DNA of 64,000 nt from CBDCYN01 sp965224205 (GTDB lineage Bacteria; Planctomycetota; Phycisphaerae; Phycisphaerales; Phycisphaeraceae): positions 34,161 to 98,160 of the forward strand of contig CBDCYN010000003.1 of assembly GCA_965224205.1 (NCBI GenBank), read 5' to 3'. This document shows, one piece after another, positions 35,190-44,652 of the stretch; the stretch's first letter is position 1, and each line of letters starts with the position of its first letter. The translations under genes were made by a program, and so were the position numbers. The notes under the pieces were generated by a model. It was not told the origin of the DNA. It made no database searches and was given only the letters and a program-made list of their open reading frames with translations.

Positions 35190-36443
35190 ATGAGACACAA
35201 TCCCATAACAGCCTTTCATCCGCAGTTTGCTTGGCTGGACCAGTCGTTCATTGGATACGCGACTGTGTTTGGCATTGCGTTCGTCGTAAGCCTGGCGTTG
35301 ACGCCCTTAATGCGTCGGTTAGCGATGCGCAATCGTATCGTGGATAAACCCGACCAAAACCGTAAGAAGCATGACCAGCCCGTCGCGTATCTAGGTGGTG
35401 TGGCGATCTTCCTGGGTTGGCTGACCGCGGTGTCCTTTTCTTATTTCGTGCCGTTAAGTGTGGAGGGTGGCACGGAGTCGCTCGTCGCCCAGGAATACAT
35501 CTCGTTCCCGTTGTCGGTGATTTTTGGTGCATCGCTGATTACGCTCATCGGCCTGATTGACGACGTATACGGGGTCATCCCGAGGGTGAAGATCGGCGGG
35601 CAGTTCTTAGCCGCCGCGGCTCTAAGCTGGTCGGGGCAGAACCTGGGCACCACACTGGTGAGCGACACCATGGCCAATATGGGTTTGGTCATCCCGGTGT
35701 CGGTCGCTTACCTTTTGGGGACAATCCTGATCGCGGCGCTGGTCGTGGGCGGGTGCAACGCGATGAACCTGCTTGACGGGCTTGATGGGTTAGCCACGGG
35801 CGTGGCGTCGATCGCGGCACTAGGTTTCTTGGTGTTATCGTTGACCGTATCATCACAGAGCCCCTATCCCCCGATGGACACGATCCGTGTCGTCATGTGT
35901 CTGGCGATGCTCGGGGCGTTGTTAGGATTCCTGCCCCATAATTTCAACCCGGCCAAGATTTTCATGGGAGACGCGGGATCGCACCTGTTGGGCTACCTTT
36001 GTATGACCACGGTCTTGCTGCTAGCCGACCCGCGTGCCGGACACGGGCCGATGCTGGTCCTCGCTGGGCTGGTCATCTTCGGCCTGCCGATTACCGACGC
36101 AACCCTCGCGGTGGTCCGCCGGTTTCTGCGGGGCTTGCCGATCTTCCGACCAGATCGAGAACACCTCCACCACCAGGTATTGCAGTGGGTTGAGAACCGT
36201 GGATTCAAAGGCGGCCGTGGCGTCAAGATCGCGGTCTTAATGATCTACGTCCTAGCAGCTGTCTTCGCGATATTGGGCAACCTGATGTTATACGCGCCGC
36301 CATGGCAGGTGCTGGCAGCGATATTGATCATGGTAGGACTGATCGCAGTACGTATGTGCCGAAGCCCGCGCTCTTCGACAGATCACGTGCCTGCGGTGCC
36401 ATTTGAAGCCGACACGAAGACAATCAACCCCGAGCCGAGATAA
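35190..36443 (+). CDS. WecA/MraY-family phospho-sugar transferase
   Basis: Multi-pass membrane enzyme (417 aa) that moves a sugar-1-phosphate from a UDP-sugar to undecaprenyl phosphate, the first step of a surface glycan. Family motifs: 'DKPDQNRKKHDQPVAYLGG' near the N-terminus, 'GLIDDVYGV' (DD pair), 'NLLDGLDGLATG', 'FNPAKIFMGDAGSHLLG' and the C-terminal 'REHLHHQ' (HxHH-like loop). These favour WecA/TagO (GlcNAc-1-P) over MraY. AGGA lies 6 bp before ATG 35190. It is separate from, but functionally consistent with, the glycan operon at 43.4-48.6 kb. Confidence 0.9.
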   Translation: MRHNPITAFHPQFAWLDQSFIGYATVFGIAFVVSLALTPLMRRLAMRNRIVDKPDQNRKKHDQPVAYLGGVAIFLGWLTAVSFSYFVPLSVEGGTESLVAQEYISFPLSVIFGASLITLIGLIDDVYGVIPRVKIGGQFLAAAALSWSGQNLGTTLVSDTMANMGLVIPVSVAYLLGTILIAALVVGGCNAMNLLDGLDGLATGVASIAALGFLVLSLTVSSQSPYPPMDTIRVVMCLAMLGALLGFLPHNFNPAKIFMGDAGSHLLGYLCMTTVLLLADPRAGHGPMLVLAGLVIFGLPITDATLAVVRRFLRGLPIFRPDREHLHHQVLQWVENRGFKGGRGVKIAVLMIYVLAAVFAILGNLMLYAPPWQVLAAILIMVGLIAVRMCRSPRSSTDHVPAVPFEADTKTINPEPR

Positions 36444-36690
36444 ATAGGGGGGTGTGTAACCCGTGATGTTAGTAGTCGAAAATTCCTCAAAAACAGGTCT
36501 TTGACCCCGCTCAACAGCCTTTCAAGCATTTCAGGCGGTTTCAGGGTTGAAGTGCAAGACCGGAGGCTGTGAAAACAGGGGCATCGGTTCTTAAAAGAAA
36601 AATAAGTGCCGGACTAACGGTTATTCGCAGTGAGCCTGCTGGGGTCAAACATCGATCGCGCTGGTGTATCTCGTCGACCCCGTTGGGTGC

Positions 36691-37350
36691 TTAGATAGAT
36701 AAGAACGGATTGTTCATCCTTTCCTGCCCAATCGTCGTCTCCGGGCCGTGGCCGGATAGGACACGGGTATCGTCGGTCAGGGTCAGTAATTGTATCTTGA
36801 TCGATTCAATTAGCGTTGAGTGATCAGACGTCGGGAAATCCGTACGGCCGATCGAGCCGGCGAATAGAGCGTCCCCTACGAAGGCGACCTTAGCCTGCGG
36901 CTGGATCAGCGTCACCCCGCCGGGGCTATGGCCGGGGGTGTGGCGGACTTCGAACGGCACGCCGTCCAACTCCAACGGCTGGCCGGGGACCAGCGGCCCG
37001 GTCGGGTTTGGGGCGATCACCGGTGGGTCGAGCATGAACGACAGGTTCAGCACCGCGTCGGTGAGGAACTCACGCTCGGCGTCGTGGATCAGGATCGGGA
37101 TGTCCGGCCAGACGCGGCGGATATCGGCCAACCCCGCGATGTGATCGACATGGGCATGGGTGAGGATCACCTTCTGCGGATCGATCTCATTTTCTTGCAG
37201 ATACCGGACCATCGCCTCGGGGTTGAACCCGGCGTCGATGATCCATCCAGAACGAGGGGCGGTCGAGTCCTGACGGTGGACGACGTAGCAATTCGTCATC
37301 CACTCGCCGAGGCAGAACGTCTCAATATGGATCGGGGATGAATTCGTCAT
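36691..37350 (-). CDS. MBL-fold metallo-hydrolase, glyoxalase II-like
   Basis: Soluble metallo-beta-lactamase-fold hydrolase (219 aa). Metal ligands: 'THAHVDHIAG' (HxHxDH), 'HTPGHSPGG' (His), the bridging Asp in 'AFVGDALFAGSIGRTDF', and a final His in 'VLSGHGPETTI'. The pattern is that of glyoxalase II-like thioesterases, though the C-terminal substrate domain of true GloB is missing, so the substrate is open. It follows rsmG on the same strand after 66 bp. Confidence 0.88.
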   Translation of the reverse strand: MTNSSPIHIETFCLGEWMTNCYVVHRQDSTAPRSGWIIDAGFNPEAMVRYLQENEIDPQKVILTHAHVDHIAGLADIRRVWPDIPILIHDAEREFLTDAVLNLSFMLDPPVIAPNPTGPLVPGQPLELDGVPFEVRHTPGHSPGGVTLIQPQAKVAFVGDALFAGSIGRTDFPTSDHSTLIESIKIQLLTLTDDTRVLSGHGPETTIGQERMNNPFLSI

Positions 37351-37416
37351 CTCACCATCATGGCAGACCCGGCCGCCGAATCAACCGACCAGCCGATAGC
37401 TTCCGGGGGCCGGAGG

Positions 37417-38205
37417 CTATAGTGGTGATTGTTTAGGCGTCCCTGGCAGCCGGGGGTATGGCTTAGGCGTCGTGTGAGCTTTGGCTACGGTAATGATGAT
37501 CGTGCTCACGTTAAATGCTTCGGGGTAGGCGAACGCCACATCGACTTCACCCGCGCCCAAGACCATCAGCGCATCACTCGAGACATTGAGTTCATCCAGC
37601 CCCTTGGGCCCCTTCATCGCCCACAGCACCCCCCCGACACGCAGCAGCGGCAGGGCCAGTTCCAGCAAGACATTCATCGGCCCGATCGCCCGGCACACCG
37701 CCGCGTCGTACCGGCCCCGGCGCGTGCTGATCCGCCCGATCGTCTCGGCCCGGTCGCAGACGACTCTTGTGTTCTCCAGGTTCAGCTCTTCAATACACTG
37801 CTCCAGAAACCGAGCCTTCTTCTTAGTCGCTTCCAGCAGTGTCACCCGCAGGTCCGGCCGGGCGATCGCGATCACCACCCCCGGCAACCCACCCCCGGAG
37901 CCGATGTCAATCACCGTCGCGCCCGGTCGCAGCTCACTCATGAATGGCACCACGGTGAGGCTGTCGATAATGTGCTTTGACCAGCCTAAATCCCGGTTAC
38001 GGATCGCGGTAAGGTTGAACTGCTTGTTCGTCTCGATCAGGAGATCAAGGTAGGCCCCAAGCGACGCGATTTGCTCATGTGTGAGCCGGACCTTTAAAAA
38101 ATTAAGGATATCTGTCAGACCTTCCGGGACCGATCCAGCGTCCGAGGCGGCAAGGTCAGCGTCAGGTTGGTTGATACGGTTATTCATAACGGTGATCGGT
38201 TGCAT
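37417..38205 (-). CDS. rsmG: 16S rRNA (guanine-N7) methyltransferase RsmG
   Basis: SAM-dependent methylation of G527 of 16S rRNA; 262 aa from ATG 38205. Key sequence: 'NKQFNLTAIRNRDLGWSKHI', the SAM motif 'VIDIGSGGGLPGVVIAI', 'VTLLEATKKKARFL' and 'VCRAIGPMNVLLELA'. A GTG at 38265 would extend it by 20 residues, but that stretch is made of a palindromic repeat (38227-38253), so I prefer ATG 38205 (or 38187). It is last in a rodA-linked group; rodA ends 71 bp upstream. Confidence 0.92.
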   Translation of the reverse strand: MQPITVMNNRINQPDADLAASDAGSVPEGLTDILNFLKVRLTHEQIASLGAYLDLLIETNKQFNLTAIRNRDLGWSKHIIDSLTVVPFMSELRPGATVIDIGSGGGLPGVVIAIARPDLRVTLLEATKKKARFLEQCIEELNLENTRVVCDRAETIGRISTRRGRYDAAVCRAIGPMNVLLELALPLLRVGGVLWAMKGPKGLDELNVSSDALMVLGAGEVDVAFAYPEAFNVSTIIITVAKAHTTPKPYPRLPGTPKQSPL

Positions 38206-38226
38206 CGTAACACGGCTCAACACCGC

Positions 38227-38253
38227 TTTAGCCCCGCGCGATTCACGCGGGGC
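38227..38253. repeat. Palindromic element, REP-like
   Basis: TTTAGCCCCGCG (38227-38238), loop CGATTCA, CGCGGGGC (38246-38253). It shares the TTTAGCCCC...GGGGC frame with the palindrome at 48734-48764. It lies between rodA and rsmG. Confidence 0.55.
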
Positions 38254-38275
38254 CAATTCACCCACGAGCTCACCC

Positions 38276-39475
38276 TCACAACACCACCGCGTCGGCTCGG
38301 TCGAACTCGAAGCTAGGTCGGGTCAAGATCATCGGACGCCGTGACGCGAAGTTCAATACCAACCCAATGACCGCGAACATCGCCACCAGGCTCGACCCCC
38401 CATACGAAACGAACGGCAGCGTGATCCCCGTCACCGGCAGCACCCCCAGCGTGATCCCGATGTTGATCACCGCCTGGCTAAAAATAAGCCCCGCGAATCC
38501 TACGCAGCTGATCTGCGCAAAAGCGTCCCGCGTCACCATCGCTACGCCCAGCATCGACCACGTCATCACCAGGTAAAGCCCCAGCGTCGCCATGCCCCCA
38601 ACCCAGCCCCACCGGTTGACGATCACCGCGAAGATCATGTCGTTGTGGTCCTCGGGCAGCTTATTGAACCGCACCATGGTCTGCGACTTCGCCGCCCCGT
38701 ACCCCGACACCCCGCCCGAACCCACTAGCGTCATCGCCTTGGCCTGCTGGTACCCGATGTCGTTCTCGTAACGGGTATCGCCCTGGATCTGACTCACCAG
38801 CGCTACAATCCGCTGCCGCTGGTGCGGCTTGAGGATCTGCATCGAGTCCGGCAGGGTGTATACGACCGCGACGTTGATCACGATCGCCACCACCGCCATG
38901 CCCACCAGCGACCCGATGTGGACCAGCCTCGCGCCCGCCGCCACGAGCATCGCGAACAGCGTGGGCACGAAGATCAGCGCCGTGCCCAGGTCCGGTTCGA
39001 CCAGGATCAGCCCCACCGGCACCAATAGCATCACAAACGTCTTCGTCAGCCCCATCACCGTCCGCCAGCTGTCCCCGTACCGCAGGTACCACGCCATGGT
39101 TAAAACGTACAGTACCTTCGCCACCTCAGAAGGCTGGAACATCATCAGCCGCAGGTTGATCCAGCACGTCGCCCCGTTGCGCACCGGCACGATCGATCGG
39201 GGCATAAACGGCAACAGGATCACCAGCAGCATCATCAGGATCACCCCCATCAAGGGGTACGCCGCTTGCCCGATCAGCCGCGGATGCGGCAGCGTGCACA
39301 CCCCAGCCGCCGCCAGTGCGATGACCAGCCAGCGGGTCTGAACCGGCGCGTACCTCGGCTCGGCTGTGCCGATCGCCAGGATCCCGATCCCCGTTAGCCC
39401 GATCGCAGCAAGCAGCGTCACCCACGCCGGATTAGGGCGGATCAACCGTAATAGAGTCTCATACCCCCGGGTCAT
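38276..39475 (-). CDS. rodA: Rod-shape protein RodA / SEDS glycosyltransferase
   Basis: SEDS-family peptidoglycan polymerase (399 aa) with about ten membrane helices. Motifs: 'WINLRLMMFQPSEVAKV', 'LVEPDLGTALIFVPT', 'GGVSGYGAAKSQ', 'LPEDHNDMIFAVIVNRWG' and 'GVLPVTGITLPFVSYGGSS'. RodA is preferred over FtsW because the gene starts inside the stop of a PBP2-type transpeptidase gene (4-bp ATGA overlap), the usual mrdA-rodA pair. Together they extend the lateral wall. Confidence 0.93.
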   Translation of the reverse strand: MTRGYETLLRLIRPNPAWVTLLAAIGLTGIGILAIGTAEPRYAPVQTRWLVIALAAAGVCTLPHPRLIGQAAYPLMGVILMMLLVILLPFMPRSIVPVRNGATCWINLRLMMFQPSEVAKVLYVLTMAWYLRYGDSWRTVMGLTKTFVMLLVPVGLILVEPDLGTALIFVPTLFAMLVAAGARLVHIGSLVGMAVVAIVINVAVVYTLPDSMQILKPHQRQRIVALVSQIQGDTRYENDIGYQQAKAMTLVGSGGVSGYGAAKSQTMVRFNKLPEDHNDMIFAVIVNRWGWVGGMATLGLYLVMTWSMLGVAMVTRDAFAQISCVGFAGLIFSQAVINIGITLGVLPVTGITLPFVSYGGSSLVAMFAVIGLVLNFASRRPMILTRPSFEFDRADAVVL

Positions 39476-41769
39476 AGATACCCCTCAGCCCGCATGGCGT
39501 GGAGGATCTGATTCGCGATGGGCCCCGCGACCGTCCCGCCGCTGCCCCCGAATTCGACCACCACCGCAATCACGTAGTCGGGCCGCGGTGATCCGGGCCG
39601 CTGAGCCAGGCAGATCACCCACGCGTGATCACCGCGGCGTACCAGCCGATCCACCGCCGGGTTGTATCGGTTATCCCCGTCCTCATCACTCCAGACCGGC
39701 ACCGCCTGGGCCGTTCCGGACTTGCCTAGCACCCGCACCCCCTTGATGTTGAAGATCGGTTCACCGTCGAGGGCGACCAAGTGGTGAGCAGACCCGTACG
39801 GTTGCGTGACCGCTTGCTCGAGGCCGTCGATCGCCTGCTGAACCGCCCAGGGATCCAACGCCAGATCCGTTCCGGACCGGTCCGACCCCGCTGGGTTGAA
39901 GAGTAAAAACGTCGCGGGCAACACGTACCCGCCCCGTGCCAACGCCGCGTAACAACCCGCTGCCTGCAGCGGCGTCCACCGGATCGGGCCCTGGCCGATT
40001 GCCATGAAGATCGCATCGGCGGCGGTAAACCCGGGGGTGTTGGGTTCGTGTGATTTCGATACGTCGGGCAGGTCACCGGCCACCTCTTCGATCAACCCGC
40101 AGTGGCTGGTCTGACCTAATCCAAACCGATCGTACCACCCGGCCAGTTGACGGGCCCCGAGCCGTCGGCCAAGGGTATAAAAGTAGATGTTGCAGCTTCG
40201 GGCGATCGCTTCGGACCCGCCTAAGGGCCCGTGAGTCGAGTTAAAAAGTTTATAGATCCAGCAGCGGTATCGGTCGTTGGCGCTGGGGTCGAGGTGCCCG
40301 CGGCAATCGATCTTCTCGCCGTGTGCCAGGTCACGATCCGTCGCCGCCATCGCCAATACCAACGGCTTGACGGTCGATCCCGGCTGGTAAGGCATGGCCA
40401 CGGCCCGGTTCACAAACGGCTTATTGATCGGGTCGTCCCAGATCGATTCGGGTTCATCGGCAAGCTGACGAAGGCTAAACGCTGGCATACTCACCGCGGC
40501 CAAAACCTGGCTCTGAGCCACGTCAAGCACGACAGCCGCACCGTTGAGCGGTTGCCCCAACTGGGGGTGCAACGGGTCGGTCGGGGGTTGGCTAGCGTGC
40601 CAAGGCTGAACACGGGTCAATCCCAGATCAGGGTCCATGATCGCTTGGATCCTCGCCTGCAACTGGATATCCACGGTCAACGTCACGTCACGCCCTGCGA
40701 TTGGTTCGGTACGCTGCTCCTGGTTTGAGTCTAGCCGCTGGGTCACGCGTCCACGTAGCCCACGCAGTCGGTCTTCCTGCGACCGTTCGATCCCCCATCG
40801 GCCCACCCGGTCGCCGGGCAGGTACCCCCCCAGATCAATTTCAGGTTCAACGTTCTGATGATGAGTCCGGTACGGCCGTGCGGCGATGTCTTCTTTCCAC
40901 GCATCGCGGAGCATGCCGATGACGTGCACGCCGACGCCTTCAACATGTACCTCCGCGGGCGTCTGGTCGCGCAACGGCCCCGGCAGGGTGCTACGATCGA
41001 GCACCAGGGTCATCGTGTCCAAGGGGTACACCCGTTGCTTATCGGGCTCGATCGAGACCTCGTCCCAGACCGATGGCCCATCGGCCTCCTGAGCCATCGC
41101 GATCCGCTGACGCACGGCAATCATAGCCTGGCCTTCGACGCTCTTAAGGATCGCATGAGGTGCTTGCTGCTCCCCGATCGGCTGGGCGACATCGCTGAGT
41201 TCCACGGGTTCGTCGATCTCCAGTTGGCGACGCTGCAACCGGCGCAGCCACACGTCGCTGGCGATCATCTCGACCTTACGGATGATCCGTCGCCGCCTCT
41301 GGTGCAGGATCGACGGGTCAACCCCGCCCACCTTGCACAGCGTCAGCCAAAGCTCAAGAACCTGCTGGTCGTACCCGTGTTGGAATGCCTCGATCCGTTC
41401 GTGACGCTGGTCTTCGTCGTATTCATCCCACTGCTGGCGGTGGGCCAGGTACGCGTCACGCCGTGCACGGCGGTATGCCCAGTCGCCGGTAAGCACGGGA
41501 TACCTCACGCACACGTTGTAGCTGGGCCGGTCGACCGCCAGCACGCGCATCCGCCGGTCAAGGATCCGCCCCCGCGCCGTAGGGATCAGCCGGTGACGGA
41601 CCAACGATGATTCCGCTTTCACCCGCCACATCGACGCCTGGACGACCGATAGCCGCGTGAGCTGTACCGCCAGCGCCGTGACCATCAATGCTGTGGTCAC
41701 CGCCAGCAGCAGCAGCCTGCGGTGGAACATGCTCGGCACCCATCGCCGCGTTGAAAATCGTTGACTCAT
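39472..41769 (-). CDS. mrdA: Penicillin-binding protein 2, transpeptidase
   Basis: Class B PBP of the elongation machinery, 765 aa. A membrane anchor (~residues 15-35, 'LLLLAVTTALMVTALAVQL') is followed by the dimerisation domain ('TARGRILDRRMRVLAVDRPS') and the transpeptidase domain with SxxK ('PGSTVKPLV'), SxN ('ARSCNIYFYTLG') and KSG ('VLGKSGTAQAVPVW'). It is longer than E. coli PBP2 (~633 aa) because of a large charged insert at about residues 95-330 ('RRDAYLAHRQQWDEYDEDQ', 'LHQRRRRIIRKVEM'). It overlaps rodA by 4 bp and is divergent from the Ser/Thr kinase gene. Confidence 0.93.
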   Translation of the reverse strand: MSQRFSTRRWVPSMFHRRLLLLAVTTALMVTALAVQLTRLSVVQASMWRVKAESSLVRHRLIPTARGRILDRRMRVLAVDRPSYNVCVRYPVLTGDWAYRRARRDAYLAHRQQWDEYDEDQRHERIEAFQHGYDQQVLELWLTLCKVGGVDPSILHQRRRRIIRKVEMIASDVWLRRLQRRQLEIDEPVELSDVAQPIGEQQAPHAILKSVEGQAMIAVRQRIAMAQEADGPSVWDEVSIEPDKQRVYPLDTMTLVLDRSTLPGPLRDQTPAEVHVEGVGVHVIGMLRDAWKEDIAARPYRTHHQNVEPEIDLGGYLPGDRVGRWGIERSQEDRLRGLRGRVTQRLDSNQEQRTEPIAGRDVTLTVDIQLQARIQAIMDPDLGLTRVQPWHASQPPTDPLHPQLGQPLNGAAVVLDVAQSQVLAAVSMPAFSLRQLADEPESIWDDPINKPFVNRAVAMPYQPGSTVKPLVLAMAATDRDLAHGEKIDCRGHLDPSANDRYRCWIYKLFNSTHGPLGGSEAIARSCNIYFYTLGRRLGARQLAGWYDRFGLGQTSHCGLIEEVAGDLPDVSKSHEPNTPGFTAADAIFMAIGQGPIRWTPLQAAGCYAALARGGYVLPATFLLFNPAGSDRSGTDLALDPWAVQQAIDGLEQAVTQPYGSAHHLVALDGEPIFNIKGVRVLGKSGTAQAVPVWSDEDGDNRYNPAVDRLVRRGDHAWVICLAQRPGSPRPDYVIAVVVEFGGSGGTVAGPIANQILHAMRAEGYL

Positions 41770-41854
41770 TTTCAGCTGTCATTATACGTCTCCATCACGG
41801 CCATCGACGCACCTGATGAGAGATGACGACTCGAATTTTTTGACAAATCATGTA

Positions 41855-41860
41855 TATAAT
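41855..41860 (+). promoter_or_regulatory. -10-like TATAAT upstream of kinase gene
   Basis: TATAAT in the AT-rich divergent region between mrdA and the kinase gene. A TTGACA at 41840-41845 is only 9 bp away and too close to be its -35. Confidence 0.3.
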
Positions 41861-42048
41861 AAGGTTGTGCCGGAGCGGAGAAAGACCGTATCCGCTGCGT
41901 ACGAGGGACCGACGCGGTGGGGATCAGGGCCGGCAGGAGCATCTCGTCTTTTGTGACGCCGGTCATCTCTTGGGTAGCGATCTGTCATCGACGGATCGGA
42001 GGAAATCAGGGCCGAGCCCACACCTCAAATCTGGGCCTGGCAACGGAC

Positions 42049-43332
42049 ATGGCAAGCGAAGGGCAAAAAGCACCACGCCCAAGCGCCGGCACCTGCGGGG
42101 ATCGCCGCGGCGTCGGCTCTTGGTCACAGCCGGGCGATGAGGTCTCCTTACAGACTGGCGGCGGACCGGTTACGGATGTCAACGTGGTGGACCCCGACGC
42201 GACGGACTCAAGCGTGACGGGGTCAAGCATGTACACCCGTACGACCCTTCCGTATATCCCGCAACCAAAATTCCGCGTCGAGGGATTGATCGGCTCGACC
42301 CTAGGCCAGGGGCGATACGTGCTTGATCATCTCGTGTTTGAGGGCGGGATGGGGGCTGTTTTCCGAGGCCGGGACGTCGACACCGCTCGGGACGTCGCGG
42401 TCAAGGTCTTATCCAGCACACTAAGCCAGAACCCGACCCTCGTGACCCGATTCGAGCGAGAGACCCAGATCCTGGCTTCGATCGATCACCCGCACATCGT
42501 GCCGATCTACGACTATGGTCGTGAGCGAGGCGTGTGCTATATCGTGATGCCGTGGATCGCCGGCTCGGACTCCCGTCGTCGAAGCCTTGCCGATTGGATC
42601 CGCTTCGACGGCCGGCTCGAACCGGATAAGGTGCTCACGATGATGCGCCAAGCGTGCGTGGCGCTGGACCATGTGCACCGCAAGGGCATCATTCACCGTG
42701 ATATCAAACCCAGCAACCTTCTGATCGATGCCCACGGGCACGTGAAGGTCGCGGATTTCGGCATCGCCTGTTACCGCGGTCCTGCCCATGACCCCTCGCT
42801 CACGAGCCCGGGGGTGACCCTCGGGTCGCTGCGTTATATCTCACCCGAGCAACGCGACAACCCCGCCCAGGTCGACCACCGCTCGGATCTATTCTCCCTG
42901 GGCAAGGTGTTCTACAAGGCCCTTACCGGCCAGCTGCCCGAGGGGCGCTACGCCAAGGCCAGTGCCCTGTGCCCGCAGATCGATGGGCGGGTCGATCGGA
43001 TCATCGACCGGGCGCTGATGCAGGACCCGCGCGACCGGTTCACCTCGGCAGCGGATTTCGCCGAGGCGATTGAATCGCTGGCGCGGCCGTCGAGGCCCGG
43101 TTGGGAGACATTCCTGCGGCTGACCAAGTCGCTCATGGTCCCGGCCATGGTCGCAGCCATGGCGGTCGCCGTGATACTCTACAGCGTTTTGATGATCAAG
43201 ATCTATATCTGGCCGGTGGCGGTGCCCTTGATCTTCGCGTTTGTCGGCTTGCTGGCTCAGTGTTACCTGGATCTGCCCCTGCGCGATCGGGCGGCTAAAG
43301 GAGAAGGCTTAGCCGTGGCCGCGACCGGATGA
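42049..43332 (+). CDS. Membrane Ser/Thr protein kinase, Hanks type
   Basis: 427 aa from ATG 42049 (an in-frame GTG at 41917 would add 44 residues). A low-complexity N-terminus (~85 aa) is followed by a complete kinase domain: glycine loop 'FEGGMGAVFRG', Lys in 'VAVKVLSS', 'IHRDIKPSNLLID', 'VADFGIACY', and 'LGSLRYISPEQ'. The C-terminus has two membrane helices (~360-410, 'MVPAMVAAMAVAVILYSVL' and 'IWPVAVPLIFAFVGLLAQCY'), with no extracytoplasmic sensor domain. It is divergent from mrdA and rodA, so it may regulate wall growth, as PASTA kinases do elsewhere; that is inference. Confidence 0.92.
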   Translation: MASEGQKAPRPSAGTCGDRRGVGSWSQPGDEVSLQTGGGPVTDVNVVDPDATDSSVTGSSMYTRTTLPYIPQPKFRVEGLIGSTLGQGRYVLDHLVFEGGMGAVFRGRDVDTARDVAVKVLSSTLSQNPTLVTRFERETQILASIDHPHIVPIYDYGRERGVCYIVMPWIAGSDSRRRSLADWIRFDGRLEPDKVLTMMRQACVALDHVHRKGIIHRDIKPSNLLIDAHGHVKVADFGIACYRGPAHDPSLTSPGVTLGSLRYISPEQRDNPAQVDHRSDLFSLGKVFYKALTGQLPEGRYAKASALCPQIDGRVDRIIDRALMQDPRDRFTSAADFAEAIESLARPSRPGWETFLRLTKSLMVPAMVAAMAVAVILYSVLMIKIYIWPVAVPLIFAFVGLLAQCYLDLPLRDRAAKGEGLAVAATG

Positions 43333-43357
43333 GGAATCTTCGAGGCACTCGATCGAG

Positions 43358-44620
43358 TTACGCGGCGCGTCTCGTGGGAAGGCCCAAGCCGAAAGGCTCG
43401 CGACCCAGGACGCGGTCATACACCCCCTGCACCCGTTGCATCCGGTGCTCGAAGCCGTACCACCGCTTGACATGACCCGCGGCCTCGGCTGCCAACCGGG
43501 CGCAGCTCTCGGCGTCACCCAACCGCCGCAAGATCGGATCGGCCCAGCTGCGTGGCGGGGCGTGAGGGTCGAGCAGCACCCCGCAGCGGCCGTCGTCGAG
43601 CAGATCCCGCACCCCGCCCACGTCCGTCGCGGCCACGGGCACGCCCATCGCCATCGCCTCTAACGCGGAGTTCGGCAGCCCCTCGGTGTGGCTGGGTAGC
43701 AAGAGCATGTCCATCGCCTCGTAGAACCGTTTGGGGTCGTCTTGCCAGCCCCAGAACCGGACCGAGTCGTTCACCCTCAACTGTTTGGCTTGTTCCTTGA
43801 GTTTCGACCGCATCGGCCCATCCCCGATCAGGTGCAGCTGCGCAGTGGGTTCGGACCGACGGATCGCGGCTAATGCCTCGATCGCGCGGTCGACGCCTTT
43901 TTCTTGGCTAAGCCGCCCGACGTAACCGATGATCCAGTCGTTTTGTGGCAGCCCCATCTGCAACCGGGCTTGGACCGCGGTGCGTTGACGTTGATATTCA
44001 CGGGTTTCGATCCCGTTAGGGATATAGGTGATCCGCTGCGGGTCTACGCCGTGGTCGATGCAGTGGTCCACCAGCGCGTTGCTGACCGCGATGACGTGGT
44101 CGTAGCGGCGGATGCACCAGCGGTCGATGTGGTAGTACAAGCGGGTGCGGAGGGTCTCGTTCGTCCATCCGTGAACGGTCGAGACCAGCTTCATCGGCCA
44201 CCACCGCTTCAGCAATAGCCCTAGCAGGTCGGTCTTGTAGTCGTGGCTGTGCCAGATGGACACCCGCAGCTTCCGACACAGCTGGGCCAGCGACCGGACC
44301 GTACGCGGGTCGACCGGGCCCGACTCGCCGACCTCCCACAGCGGGCAGCCTTGCTGGCGGGCCTGTTCACGCAGCAGGTCCATGCCGGGGTCGTCGTGGG
44401 GATGGATATACACCGCCGCCATAGATGCACGCGACGGGTCAAGGTAACGCGCCGACCGGAAGATCGTCTTCTCGGGTCCTCCCCCCTGGCCGCGCACGAC
44501 CCGGGCGTGCAGGATCATCGGCGTCGAGGGCGACCGGAACACGGCTCGTTTCAAGGTGGTTGAGTCGCCTTCAGCGGTGGCAGGAGCGGCGGAACCTTGG
44601 TTGAATCGCAAAGTGTCCAT
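43358..44620 (-). CDS. Glycosyltransferase family 4
   Basis: GT-B fold sugar transferase (420 aa), cytoplasmic. N-terminal acceptor domain with 'RGQGGGPEKTIF' and 'VSTVHGWTNET'; C-terminal donor domain with 'IGYVGRLSQEKGVDRAIEAL', 'LHLIGDGPMRSKL' and the E-x7-E motif in 'SHTEGLPNSALEAMAMGVPV'. It adds a sugar to a lipid-linked or surface glycan. Last gene of the operon 48604-43358, 32 bp after the radical SAM gene. Confidence 0.92.
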   Translation of the reverse strand: MDTLRFNQGSAAPATAEGDSTTLKRAVFRSPSTPMILHARVVRGQGGGPEKTIFRSARYLDPSRASMAAVYIHPHDDPGMDLLREQARQQGCPLWEVGESGPVDPRTVRSLAQLCRKLRVSIWHSHDYKTDLLGLLLKRWWPMKLVSTVHGWTNETLRTRLYYHIDRWCIRRYDHVIAVSNALVDHCIDHGVDPQRITYIPNGIETREYQRQRTAVQARLQMGLPQNDWIIGYVGRLSQEKGVDRAIEALAAIRRSEPTAQLHLIGDGPMRSKLKEQAKQLRVNDSVRFWGWQDDPKRFYEAMDMLLLPSHTEGLPNSALEAMAMGVPVAATDVGGVRDLLDDGRCGVLLDPHAPPRSWADPILRRLGDAESCARLAAEAAGHVKRWYGFEHRMQRVQGVYDRVLGREPFGLGLPTRRAA

Positions 44621-44652
44621 CCTTTTGGCCTATCGGTCTAACTTGGTCGTGA

